Positions 17,052 through 25,120 of a stretch of 64,000 bases of DNA are shown piece by piece. A model generated the notes under the pieces. That model was not told the origin of the DNA. It saw only the letters and a list, made by a program, of their open reading frames with translations, and ran no database searches. The position numbers were made by a program, and so were the translations under genes. Source of the stretch: Chitinophagaceae bacterium (GTDB lineage Bacteria > Bacteroidota > Bacteroidia > Chitinophagales > Chitinophagaceae); NCBI GenBank assembly GCA_947380905.1, contig CANCSS010000005.1, forward strand, positions 22,955-86,954, read 5' to 3'. Positions within the stretch are counted from its first letter, which is position 1. Every line of letters begins with the position of its first letter.

Positions 17052-18404
17052 TTATGCAGGCACATGGATAGGGTCTGCATAGTGTTGTAAACCAAAATTA
17101 CTTGTTTGTGATAATGCTCTATTTTGAATATGCCATTCAAATTCATCACGGAAATGTCTAATCGCAGCCGCTACCGGCCAAGCTGCCGCATCTCCTAATG
17201 GACAAATGGTATTGCCTTCAATTTTTCTTTGAATGTCCCATAACAAATCAATATCACTTATTTCTCCTTTTCCTAATTCTATTTTTTGAATTATTTTTTC
17301 CATCCACCCTGTTCCCTCTCTACATGGCGAACATTGTCCACAGCTTTCGTGTCTGTAAAAACGCGCCAAGGTTAAAGTATGTTTTACAATACATTGGTCT
17401 TCGTCTAAAACTATAAAACCACCCGAACCCATCATAGAACCGGTTGCAAAACCACCATCACTTAAACTTTCATAGTTCATGTATCGTGTTTCTCCTTTAG
17501 CCGTTTTTAATAATAAATTCGCAGGCAAGATAGGGACCGATGATCCTCCTGGGATACAAGCTTTTAACTTTTTACCATTGGCGATGCCACCGCAATATTC
17601 ATCACTGTAAATAAAATCTTCCACAGAAATGGTCATGTCAATTTCATACACGCCAGGCTTATTGATATTTCCGCAAGCAGAAATTAATTTTGTACCAGTA
17701 GAACGACCTACTCCAATTTTCGCATATGCTTCACCCCCCATCTTGATAATAGGCACTATAGCCGCTAAAGTTTCTACATTGTTTACTACTGTAGGACGCA
17801 TCCATACTCCTTGAATCGCAGGGAAGGGTGGTTTGATACGAGGATTGCCTCTTTTACCTTCTAAGGATTCTATCAACGCAGTTTCTTCACCACAGATATA
17901 GGCACCTGCACCCCGATGAACATGAATCATACAATCAAAACCAGTGCCTAAAATATTTTTTCCTAAAAAACCATTCTTAGTGGCTTCTATTATTGCCTCT
18001 TCCAATATGGAAGCCACCCATGCATATTCACCTCTAATATAGATATAGGTATCATTGGATCCTAAAGCATAAGAAGAAATAAGTAAACCTTCTATTAATA
18101 AGTGGGGTAAGAATTCCATTAAATAACGATCCTTAAAAGTACCTGGCTCACTTTCGTCTGCATTGCATACCAAATGACGTGGCACGCCTTCGGGCTTAGC
18201 AATAAAACTCCATTTCATGCCAGCAGGAAAACCAGCGCCGCCTCTTCCTCTTAATCCACTTTTCTTTACTTCTTCTACAATAGCCTCCATGGTCATTTCC
18301 TTCAACGCTTTTTCAGCTGTCACATATCCCCCCTCACGACGATACACATCGTAAGTACGAATACCTGGCACATTTGCTTTTTCTAATAATAATTTTACAC
18401 CCAT
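17052..18404 (-). CDS. nuoF: NADH-quinone oxidoreductase subunit F
   Basis: The 450-aa flavoprotein has the NADH/FMN-binding region (GLRGRGGAGFPAGMKWSFIA, CNADESEPGTFKDR), a SLBB domain and a C-terminal [4Fe-4S] site (CGQCSPCREG plus a later Cys in NTICPLGD). It is the NADH-oxidising subunit of complex I. It sits between nuoE and nuoG with short gaps (19 and 14 bp). Confidence 0.98.
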   Translation of the reverse strand: MGVKLLLEKANVPGIRTYDVYRREGGYVTAEKALKEMTMEAIVEEVKKSGLRGRGGAGFPAGMKWSFIAKPEGVPRHLVCNADESEPGTFKDRYLMEFLPHLLIEGLLISSYALGSNDTYIYIRGEYAWVASILEEAIIEATKNGFLGKNILGTGFDCMIHVHRGAGAYICGEETALIESLEGKRGNPRIKPPFPAIQGVWMRPTVVNNVETLAAIVPIIKMGGEAYAKIGVGRSTGTKLISACGNINKPGVYEIDMTISVEDFIYSDEYCGGIANGKKLKACIPGGSSVPILPANLLLKTAKGETRYMNYESLSDGGFATGSMMGSGGFIVLDEDQCIVKHTLTLARFYRHESCGQCSPCREGTGWMEKIIQKIELGKGEISDIDLLWDIQRKIEGNTICPLGDAAAWPVAAAIRHFRDEFEWHIQNRALSQTSNFGLQHYADPIHVPA

Positions 18405-18423
18405 TGTTGCTACTTTATCTTTT

Positions 18424-18927
18424 CTAATTTTGCGCTATTATTTGTTGTCTGTATTCTTCAATAATTGCATCCACTTTTTCTTTGGTTAAGTGTTCTCTGT
18501 ATACTTTGCCTACTTGCATCATCGGCGCATAGCCGCAAGCTCCCAAACACTCCACCAACTTCAAAGTAAATAAACCATCCTTGGTCGTCTCCCCTGGCAG
18601 TATGCCCAATTGCTTTTGAATATAGGCAATGATGTTGTCCGAACCACTGATCATGCAAGGGCCCGTTTGACATACTTCAAAAACAAACTTGCCTACGGGT
18701 TTTAAATTGTACATGCTATAAAAAGTGGCTACTTCATATACTTCAATGGGTTCAATACTTAATAAGCTTGCTACATAATCCATCGCTTCCGTTGGCAACC
18801 AGCCTCCAAAACTATCCTGCGCTAAATGCAACACCGGTAGCAATGCACTTTTTTGTTTCCCTTCTGGATAACGAGCTACCAAGCGTTTCAACTCGGTCAT
18901 TTGTTCGTTATTAAATTGAAGACTCAT
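18424..18927 (-). CDS. nuoE: NADH-quinone oxidoreductase subunit E
   Basis: ATG at 18927 (MSLQFNNEQM) gives 167 aa; the track begins two codons earlier at a TTG. The thioredoxin-like fold carries the [2Fe-2S] ligands VCQTGPC and CLGACGYAPMMQV. It pairs with NuoF in the NADH dehydrogenase module of complex I. Confidence 0.97.
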   Translation of the reverse strand: MSLQFNNEQMTELKRLVARYPEGKQKSALLPVLHLAQDSFGGWLPTEAMDYVASLLSIEPIEVYEVATFYSMYNLKPVGKFVFEVCQTGPCMISGSDNIIAYIQKQLGILPGETTKDGLFTLKLVECLGACGYAPMMQVGKVYREHLTKEKVDAIIEEYRQQIIAQN

Positions 18928-18975
18928 ATACAAATTTCATTTTCTCAATTATTATAATACGCGCAATTCAAAAAG

Positions 18976-20202
18976 CTACGCATCCAACTCCCCTGCTATT
19001 AAATTCAAACTACTCATCGTCACCACTGCATCGCTCAACATGCCTCCCTTGATCAATTCCTCAAACGCTTGGTAGTAAATAAAACAAGGTCTTCTAAAAT
19101 GCAATCGAAAAGGGGTACGTCCACCATCGCTGATTAAATAAAAACCCAATTCTCCATTGCCACCTTCTACTGCACTATAAATTTGTCCCTTTGGTAAATC
19201 TATTTCCCCCATGATTATTTTAAAATGCCAGATAAGGGCTTCCATCTTGGTGTACACATCTTCCTTCTTCGGTAAATAATATTCAGGCACATCGGCATGG
19301 TAAACTTCAGCTTCTGCACCTTTAAAGTTTTGTATTTTTTGATACGCTTGTTTGATGATAGAAATGCTCTCATACATTTCTGCATTGCGTACTAAAAAAC
19401 GATCATAATTATCTCCGGTGGTTCCCACAGGAACTTTAAAATCAAAATCTTGATAACTGCTATAAGGTTGTTGCACTCTCACATCATAGTCAACCCCCGT
19501 AGCGCGTAAGTTGGGTCCGGTAAATCCGTAGTTCAATGCACGGGCTGCACTAATACCACCCGTACCTTGCGTTCGCTCCATAAAAATTCTATTGCGTGCA
19601 AATAAATTTTCAAACTCACGCAACACTTTAGGATACTCGTTTAGGAATTTCTCGAGTTTCGTAAACGCTGTATTTGTAAAATTCCTTTCAAAGCCACCAA
19701 TGCGGCCAATATTAGTAGTAAGACGGGACCCACATACTTCTTCATATATTTCATAGATTAATTCACGGTATTGCATCACGTATAAGAAACCAGTATACGC
19801 TCCTGTATCCACCCCTACAATGGAATTGCAAATTAAATGATCTGATATGCGCGCCAATTCCATAATGATAACACGTAAATAATCAACACGCTTAGGCAAT
19901 TCAAGTTGTAAAAAACGTTCGCAAGTAATATGCCAACCCATATTGTTGATGGGGCTACTACAATAGTTCAATCGATCGGTGATGGGTGTAATTTGATACA
20001 ATGGGCGACGTTCTGCCAATTTTTCAAAGGCACGATGAATGTATCCCACAGTTTGTTCTGTCGATACCACACGCTCTCCGTCCACTTCCATAATATTTTG
20101 AAACACCCCATGCGTGGCAGGATGGGTGGGTCCAATATTTAAAGTGGTCGTTGTTTTTTCAATAGACCCTTTAGGCAATGTGATATGACTTTGATGTTCC
20201 AT
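18976..20202 (-). CDS. nuoD: NADH-quinone oxidoreductase subunit D
   Basis: The 408-aa protein is the 49-kDa-type subunit: LNIGPTHPATHGVFQNIMEV at the N terminus, YCSSPINNMGWHITCERFLQ, and an arginine-containing C terminus close to RTPFRLHFRRPCF. It forms the quinone-binding cavity with NuoB. It is separate from nuoC, unlike the fused nuoCD of E. coli. Gaps are 39 bp to nuoC and 48 bp to nuoE. Confidence 0.98.
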   Translation of the reverse strand: MEHQSHITLPKGSIEKTTTTLNIGPTHPATHGVFQNIMEVDGERVVSTEQTVGYIHRAFEKLAERRPLYQITPITDRLNYCSSPINNMGWHITCERFLQLELPKRVDYLRVIIMELARISDHLICNSIVGVDTGAYTGFLYVMQYRELIYEIYEEVCGSRLTTNIGRIGGFERNFTNTAFTKLEKFLNEYPKVLREFENLFARNRIFMERTQGTGGISAARALNYGFTGPNLRATGVDYDVRVQQPYSSYQDFDFKVPVGTTGDNYDRFLVRNAEMYESISIIKQAYQKIQNFKGAEAEVYHADVPEYYLPKKEDVYTKMEALIWHFKIIMGEIDLPKGQIYSAVEGGNGELGFYLISDGGRTPFRLHFRRPCFIYYQAFEELIKGGMLSDAVVTMSSLNLIAGELDA

Positions 20203-20241
20203 TATTGAATTCGCTATTACGCCTTAATTTTTTATTTTTAT

Positions 20242-20748
20242 TTATCCTCTTCCAAACATTTCATCATCCTTATCTATACGCGTTTGATCCTCTAATGGAT
20301 ATTGTTTCCTTAATGGAAAATAATCCATCTCATCTACATTCAAAATACGTTTTAAATTAGGATGCCCTATAAAATTAACTCCGAAAAAATCATAGGTTTC
20401 TCTTTCCATCCAATTGGCACTTTCAAATAACTTACTAGCTGTGAATACCGCCGTTTCATCTATTGAAGTACTTACAGAATAACGCAACCGAATATTTTCA
20501 GAAAAATTATGCAAATGATACACTACTACTAATTCAGCTCCCTTATGGTCTGGATAATTAACCCCACATAAATCGGTTAAGAAAGTGAATCCCAAAAATG
20601 GTTCTTCATATAAATATTGAAGCACCTTTAAATTAAGCTCTTTGGGAGATTCAAAAGATAAAATACCAGACGCAGTAGAAAAATTCAAAACTTGATCACC
20701 AAATTTTTCTATTAATTTATTTTGTATCGTCTCGTTGTTTAATGCCAT
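20242..20748 (-). CDS. nuoC: NADH-quinone oxidoreductase subunit C
   Basis: The 168-aa protein is the 30-kDa-type subunit with the signature ERETYDFFGVNFIGHPNLKR near the C terminus and a PLRKQYPLED motif. It is a structural peripheral-arm subunit of complex I. It lies 27 bp after nuoB. Confidence 0.96.
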   Translation of the reverse strand: MALNNETIQNKLIEKFGDQVLNFSTASGILSFESPKELNLKVLQYLYEEPFLGFTFLTDLCGVNYPDHKGAELVVVYHLHNFSENIRLRYSVSTSIDETAVFTASKLFESANWMERETYDFFGVNFIGHPNLKRILNVDEMDYFPLRKQYPLEDQTRIDKDDEMFGRG

Positions 20749-20775
20749 GTTGGTTCAAAAAATTTTATTGAATCT

Positions 20776-21363
20776 TTATTCAATGCCGTAGCTGTTAAGT
20801 AAATCTTTGTATTGATCGCTGTTGCGACGGCGGATACTTTCTTGTCCTACTAAATCTTGAATTTTCATAAACCCATCTATGATGGCTTCGGGACGAGGAG
20901 GACATCCAGGCACATATACATCCACAGGTATTACTTGATCAATGCCTTGCAATACACTATAGGTATCAAAAATTCCGCCACTAGAAGCACAAGCACCAAC
21001 AGCGATCACCCAACGTGGCTCTGCCATTTGTAAATACACTTGTCTTAAAACGGGTGCCATTTTTTTAGCAATGGTTCCCATCACCATCAATAAATCACAT
21101 TGACGTGGCGAAAAACCTACGCGCTCCGAACCAAATCTTGATAAGTCATAATGAGAAGCCATGGTAGCCATAAATTCAATACCACAACAAGAGGTAGCAA
21201 AAGGCAATGGCCATAAAGAATTTTTTCTTGCAAGCCCTACTACCGAACTTAATTGTGTAGCAAAAAAACCATCGCCAGGAACACCTTCAGGGGCTTTGCC
21301 CATAGAGATCGCTTCTGAAATTTCAGCTTCTTTTGGATTTAAATTAAATCGAACAGGACGCAT
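20776..21363 (-). CDS. nuoB: NADH-quinone oxidoreductase subunit B
   Basis: The ORF track starts at 21456, inside nuoA. The ATG at 21363 (MRPVRFNLNPKEAEI) gives 195 aa and removes the overlap, so I prefer it. Ligands for cluster N2 are visible: the tandem Cys of ATSCCGIEFMA, GACASSGG and VPGCPPRPEA. This subunit passes electrons to quinone at the NuoD interface. Confidence 0.97.
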   Translation of the reverse strand: MRPVRFNLNPKEAEISEAISMGKAPEGVPGDGFFATQLSSVVGLARKNSLWPLPFATSCCGIEFMATMASHYDLSRFGSERVGFSPRQCDLLMVMGTIAKKMAPVLRQVYLQMAEPRWVIAVGACASSGGIFDTYSVLQGIDQVIPVDVYVPGCPPRPEAIIDGFMKIQDLVGQESIRRRNSDQYKDLLNSYGIE

Positions 21364-21388
21364 ATTTCTAAATACTTTAATTTTTATA

Positions 21389-21790
21389 TTAATCTTCCCA
21401 CTGCAATGCTCCCTTTTTGATGATGTAGATAAAACCCACCAAGAAAAAAGCAACAAATAAAACCACTTCCAAAAAACCTGACCAACCTAAACTTTTAAAA
21501 TTGACTGCATAAGGATAAAAGAAAATAACCTCTACATCAAACAGCACAAACAAGATGGCTACCAAAAAATATTTGATTGCCATGGGAGATCTGGCATCCC
21601 CATGTGTCTCAATACCACTGGCAAAATTTTCTAATTTATCGCTTGTTTTTCGCTTAGGCCCTAAAAAATTGGAGACCAATAACATAAGTGACACAAAGCC
21701 ACCTGCAAATAGCAACTGAAGTGCTATTGGTAAGTAATTATTAGCGCTGTTTGTTTCATTTACTGAAATCAAAAACTGCTGCAAATTCAT
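21389..21790 (-). CDS. nuoA: NADH-quinone oxidoreductase subunit A
   Basis: The 133-aa protein has three membrane helices. It carries the conserved loop FASGIETHGDARSPMAIKYF, which in most homologues reads YECG and here has FASG, followed by FVLFDVEVIFFYPYAV. It is the ND3-type subunit at the quinone-site/membrane-arm junction and the first gene of the 14-gene operon. Promoter elements lie 20-60 bp upstream. The C39-equivalent Cys of the ND3 loop appears to be replaced by Ser. Confidence 0.95.
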   Translation of the reverse strand: MNLQQFLISVNETNSANNYLPIALQLLFAGGFVSLMLLVSNFLGPKRKTSDKLENFASGIETHGDARSPMAIKYFLVAILFVLFDVEVIFFYPYAVNFKSLGWSGFLEVVLFVAFFLVGFIYIIKKGALQWED

Positions 21791-21798
21791 ACGTATTG

Positions 21799-21837
21799 TT
21801 TAGGTGCCGCAAAAATACGCAAAGGAGAGCACCTAAA
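21799..21837. repeat. Inverted repeat around the nuo promoter
   Basis: TTTAGGTGC (21799-21807) and GCACCTAAA (21829-21837) are perfect 9-bp arms separated by 21 bp that contain the nuo -7 box. The spacing (28 bp between arm centres) could suit a dimeric regulator, or the arms could pair in the 5' leader if transcription starts further upstream. Confidence 0.5.
21810..21817 (-). promoter_or_regulatory. -7 box of the nuo operon promoter
   Basis: The minus strand reads TATTTTTG, an exact TAnnTTTG match, ending 20 bp before the nuoA ATG. The upstream TTTA about 20 bp away is a weak -33 candidate and falls inside one arm of the inverted repeat. Confidence 0.5.
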
Positions 21838-21840
21838 GTA

Positions 21841-21868
21841 AAAAACTCCCTATAAATAGGGAGTTTTT
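21841..21868 (-). terminator. Rho-independent terminator after the TPR gene
   Basis: A 12-13-bp stem AAAAACTCCCTA / TAGGGAGTTTTT with a tight AU-rich loop lies 50 bp past the TPR-gene stop. The minus-strand transcript ends in a run of U. It insulates nuoA from the upstream gene. Confidence 0.88.
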
Positions 21869-21918
21869 TTAAATTATTTATGAACAGTTCTACCTGGGTA
21901 AAAATGCCTAACTAAGGT

Positions 21919-23676
21919 CTAGTTTTTCTTGGGTGCGGTACTGTCAGCAGCGGCAGCAGCGGCACCCTTGCCCCCCTTGCCTGCTTGCATTTTTTTGATA
22001 ATTTCTATGTTTTTGACAAACTGGCCCTTTGCCTGTAAAGTAGTAGGGTCATTGGGTACCATTTCAAGTACTTTATCGCACATTAAGACAGCATTGTCGT
22101 AGGCCTTGGTTTCATTGTAATAGCCAATTAAAGTATAATAATTATTAATCAAAGCTTGCTTGTTTTTGACGCTGTCTTTAAGTAAAAATTGATTTTGGAA
22201 ATTGACTGCTTCAAAAAGAATTCCTTGGTTATTGGCGGTATCCACTAAGGCAGCGCCTTTCGTATTAAAATTATACCCTTGTCCCTTTTCAGGGAAAGCC
22301 GCGATGTATTGTTTGGCAACTTCCATGGTCGCAGCACCATTTTTAGCATTTAAAGAGATACTAGCCAATTTGTAGTAATCAAATTCGGCCTTTGAACCCT
22401 TTAAATTAACTAAATTGGTATACCATTTTAAAGCGTCTGCATACATGGTTGCTTTTTCAAACATGTCTGTGCCTAATTTATAATATTTCAATTTATTCAC
22501 CTTAGCAGTATCTGCGGCAATGGCTTTTTCTAATAAAGCAGCCAAAGCTTGTTGATTGCCACTAAAGCGAGACAATATTTTGATGGCCAATTCGTAATCG
22601 GTACTTAATATTTTATCCGTAGGGGTATTATTGATGTAAGGTTCGATATAAGATTTGGCAAGAACTGAATCTCCTTTGTGGTCGTAGTTTTTTGCTAACA
22701 ATACAGCCAAGGTTGGAAATATGGTTAAATTACCAGCCGCTTCCATCTTTTTGGCTTTTTCTAAAGACAAATCAAATTGCCCAGATCTGTATAAATAATC
22801 TGCACTAAAATATTCAAATATGGGATCCTTATCTGCATGTGTTAAAAATAAATCTAAATTGGACTTAGCCATGCTGGTATTGTTGTCCGCATAAAAAGTA
22901 TACAATGAAAAATACACAGGCGCTATGGCTGGATCAGCATCTATTGCTTTTTTATAATACTCCTCTACCGATTCTTTGTTGTTTTGAGTTTGATAAATTT
23001 TACCAATTCTATAATGTGCATAGGCATTTTTAGGATCTCCAGTAATGGCATTTTGAAATGCGGTTACCGCTTCGCCACCAAACTCGCCGCCCATCTTTAA
23101 ATAATTGATTCCTAAATTAACATACAAATTAGGACTTACTACATCGTAAGATGTAACCGTTTCTTTTAATTTGTCTATTGCATAACGATGGTCACCAACT
23201 TTAATAGGAAGCTCTGAGTAAACACGCCCAATGGCATTGATGATATCTTGATTGGGTTTGCCTTTGTACTTTCCTTTGGTATTTAAAGTGGATGTAATGG
23301 CTACTTCTAAATTTTGTTTTACCGCATTGTTGTCTGCTCCTTCTAGAGATTGAATATGCGACATCCCTATTAATAACCAAGGGTCATTTGCTTTTGCCTG
23401 AAGTCCAGCTTGATAAACCTCTTTTGCCTTTTTTATAGCTTCGGCCGTTGGAATACCGTTGTAATTTTGAGCCAATATAGCTTGACCATACCAAAAAATA
23501 GTTTCCCCATCGGCAGGATTTTTATCCATTGCTTCTTTGAAAAAGACAAGTGCCGATTTATTTTTTTCGTAATTCAATAACTTAACCCCTTCTGCTAATG
23601 GAGATACCGGTGTTTGGGCAAGCAGTGCTGCATGAACAAAAACAATCCCGATAAACATGAAGACCAATTTTCTCAT
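21919..23676 (-). CDS. Secreted tetratricopeptide-repeat protein
   Basis: ATG at 23676 (MRKLVFMFIGIVFVHAALLAQ) gives 585 aa with a clean signal peptide; the track start eight codons upstream is less likely. The mature protein is built of TPR-like helical hairpins, for example AYAHYRIGKIYQTQNNKESV and AYDNAVLMCDKVLEMVPNDP. It ends in a Gly/Ala/Lys-rich tail (AGKGGKGAAAAAADSTAPKK). It is probably periplasmic and mediates protein contacts; the partner is not readable. It follows a PstS-like lipoprotein gene by 190 bp and has its own -7 box. As I recall, this protein type often accompanies TonB/ExbBD genes in Chitinophagaceae. Confidence 0.88.
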   Translation of the reverse strand: MRKLVFMFIGIVFVHAALLAQTPVSPLAEGVKLLNYEKNKSALVFFKEAMDKNPADGETIFWYGQAILAQNYNGIPTAEAIKKAKEVYQAGLQAKANDPWLLIGMSHIQSLEGADNNAVKQNLEVAITSTLNTKGKYKGKPNQDIINAIGRVYSELPIKVGDHRYAIDKLKETVTSYDVVSPNLYVNLGINYLKMGGEFGGEAVTAFQNAITGDPKNAYAHYRIGKIYQTQNNKESVEEYYKKAIDADPAIAPVYFSLYTFYADNNTSMAKSNLDLFLTHADKDPIFEYFSADYLYRSGQFDLSLEKAKKMEAAGNLTIFPTLAVLLAKNYDHKGDSVLAKSYIEPYINNTPTDKILSTDYELAIKILSRFSGNQQALAALLEKAIAADTAKVNKLKYYKLGTDMFEKATMYADALKWYTNLVNLKGSKAEFDYYKLASISLNAKNGAATMEVAKQYIAAFPEKGQGYNFNTKGAALVDTANNQGILFEAVNFQNQFLLKDSVKNKQALINNYYTLIGYYNETKAYDNAVLMCDKVLEMVPNDPTTLQAKGQFVKNIEIIKKMQAGKGGKGAAAAAADSTAPKKN

Positions 23677-23697
23677 CACTTGTTTTTTATATTGATA

Positions 23698-23705
23698 CAA
23701 AAATA
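23698..23705 (-). promoter_or_regulatory. -7 promoter box for the TPR gene
   Basis: The minus strand reads TATTTTTG, an exact TAnnTTTG match, ending 21 bp before the preferred ATG at 23676. It overlaps the longer track start at 23700, which argues against that start. No good -33 TTTG is visible. Confidence 0.4.
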
Positions 23706-23866
23706 ATTTAACCCCCCTCTTCTAAGTAGGCAGCTATCGATTGGATGCCACCCTTTTTTTCAAATTAAATAGAACTAATTGAAAGGTCTAAAAATATTAA
23801 TTTTTTCGCTAGAAACCCATTAATTTTTTATTAAATCAACTATATATTGTTAGTTTTTAGTTAAGC

Positions 23867-24769
23867 CTAGTTCATTAAACCATTTCGTTTCTGAAATCCC
23901 ATTTTGGCAGGCACCAAAAAAGCCCTCCTAAAAATAAGCTGTCCTCGTTCTAAACTCATAAAATTGAGCAATCCAGACCCCAAACCAGGTGCATTTTCTT
24001 TTAAAATATAGTAAATGGGCAAGGACAAGGAATACTGACCTAAGCTAATGGTAGCTTGAGATGGAGAAGCAAAAAGCCCTTTCTCGGCACATAAAGTACA
24101 CTCTACTTTGGCCATTTTTAATTTTAATCTGTCCGCCACTTGACGAGGGTCATAATCATCTCCAATCCAATTCATTCCCACAAAACCAATGGCGTTGGGG
24201 TTGTTTTTTAAATAGTCAATCACCTCTTTGCTTCCATTGGCAGCCATTACATTTTTTCCTAATTTATCCGCTTTCACCAAACTGTCTTTTAAAAATCTAA
24301 CGATACCAGTTAAATGACTCCCATCCATGACCACCTGCTGTGGATTTTTGCCCGTGAGTCGGTCTTGTAAATCTTGTAAAGTAAAAATACTGTCCTTGGC
24401 ATTTTGATGAACAACAACAGCAATGGCATTGTAAGCAAGAATTCCAAAAGTAGGTGCATACCCCAATTGATTTTTAAACTGAACTTGTTCCACTTTGTTT
24501 AACCCCCTAGTAACAAAAATCATTCTTGTGCTGTCCTCTGCAAAGTCTTTTAAACACTCAATTTCAGACTTGTACTGAACTTTTATATGTGCTTTGGGAT
24601 AACTAGAAGCAAACACTTTTAATTCCTGATCCATAAAAGATTTAAAGCTCTCTTCGACTGTAATTGCAATAGTTCCTTCCGAAGTAGACTCCAATACTTT
24701 TGCAGGTTCACTCACTTGACAAGCAGCTAGCAATAAGAAACTAAAAAAGAGGATTAAAAGGGGACGCAT
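23867..24769 (-). CDS. PstS-like phosphate/substrate-binding lipoprotein
   Basis: The 300-aa protein has a lipoprotein signal (LLLAACQVSEPAK, Cys17) and a type II periplasmic binding fold of the PstS kind. Typical segments are TIAITVEESFKSFMDQELKV, AIAVVVHQNAKDSIFTLQDL and GFVGMNWIGDD. The phosphate-binding TGSG-type loop of true PstS is not evident (MDGSHLTGIVRFLKD), so the ligand is open. No pstCAB genes are near. It is flanked by a small membrane protein and a TPR protein, a trio usually seen beside exbB/exbD/tonB. A role in TonB-related envelope function is possible but unproven. Confidence 0.82.
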   Translation of the reverse strand: MRPLLILFFSFLLLAACQVSEPAKVLESTSEGTIAITVEESFKSFMDQELKVFASSYPKAHIKVQYKSEIECLKDFAEDSTRMIFVTRGLNKVEQVQFKNQLGYAPTFGILAYNAIAVVVHQNAKDSIFTLQDLQDRLTGKNPQQVVMDGSHLTGIVRFLKDSLVKADKLGKNVMAANGSKEVIDYLKNNPNAIGFVGMNWIGDDYDPRQVADRLKLKMAKVECTLCAEKGLFASPSQATISLGQYSLSLPIYYILKENAPGLGSGLLNFMSLERGQLIFRRAFLVPAKMGFQKRNGLMN

Positions 24770-24802
24770 ACCATTGAATTTAAAGGGAGAAAAATTAGCT
24801 TA

Positions 24803-25036
24803 CTAATAAGTTTGTTGAATGCCACGATACAATCTAAAGCCCCCATATAACAAGCACATTGCACCAAAAATATTTCTGAAATCAGCTCCTGCATTCAGCA
24901 AGGCCTCTAGTTTAAACCATTTAGCCCCCAACATAAGTACGCCACAGCCCAATATCAATAAGGCCATGGTAATGTCATAAATACTTCTAAAAATGCGGTA
25001 AGAGCGCTCCGATTTTTCTCTTGGTCCATTTTCCAT
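24803..25036 (-). CDS. Small two-helix membrane protein of unknown function
   Basis: The 77-aa protein has a charged N terminus (MENGPREKSERSYRIFRSIYD) and two hydrophobic segments (ITMALLILGCGVLMLGA and FRNIFGAMCLLYGGFRLYRG). I do not recognise a named family. It starts a probable operon with the PstS-like lipoprotein (33-bp gap) and is divergent from hisS. Its conserved-looking position suggests a real gene despite its size. Confidence 0.75.
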   Translation of the reverse strand: MENGPREKSERSYRIFRSIYDITMALLILGCGVLMLGAKWFKLEALLNAGADFRNIFGAMCLLYGGFRLYRGIQQTY

Positions 25037-25120
25037 AAAATGCTATTTTAAAGGGGCAATTTAAACAATTAATAGCCGATGAATTTAAAAAATTTATCTT
25101 TACTTATAAATTTTCCAAGC

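Noticed and set aside
21364-21456. Upstream extension of nuoB overlapping nuoA
   Set aside because: The added 31 residues (MLLFSWWVLS...) are not NuoB-like and the ATG at 21363 gives the canonical N terminus.
25095-25102. TATCTTTA upstream of hisS as a -7 box
   Set aside because: The final G of TAnnTTTG is missing and no -33 element is visible; AT-rich chance match is likely.
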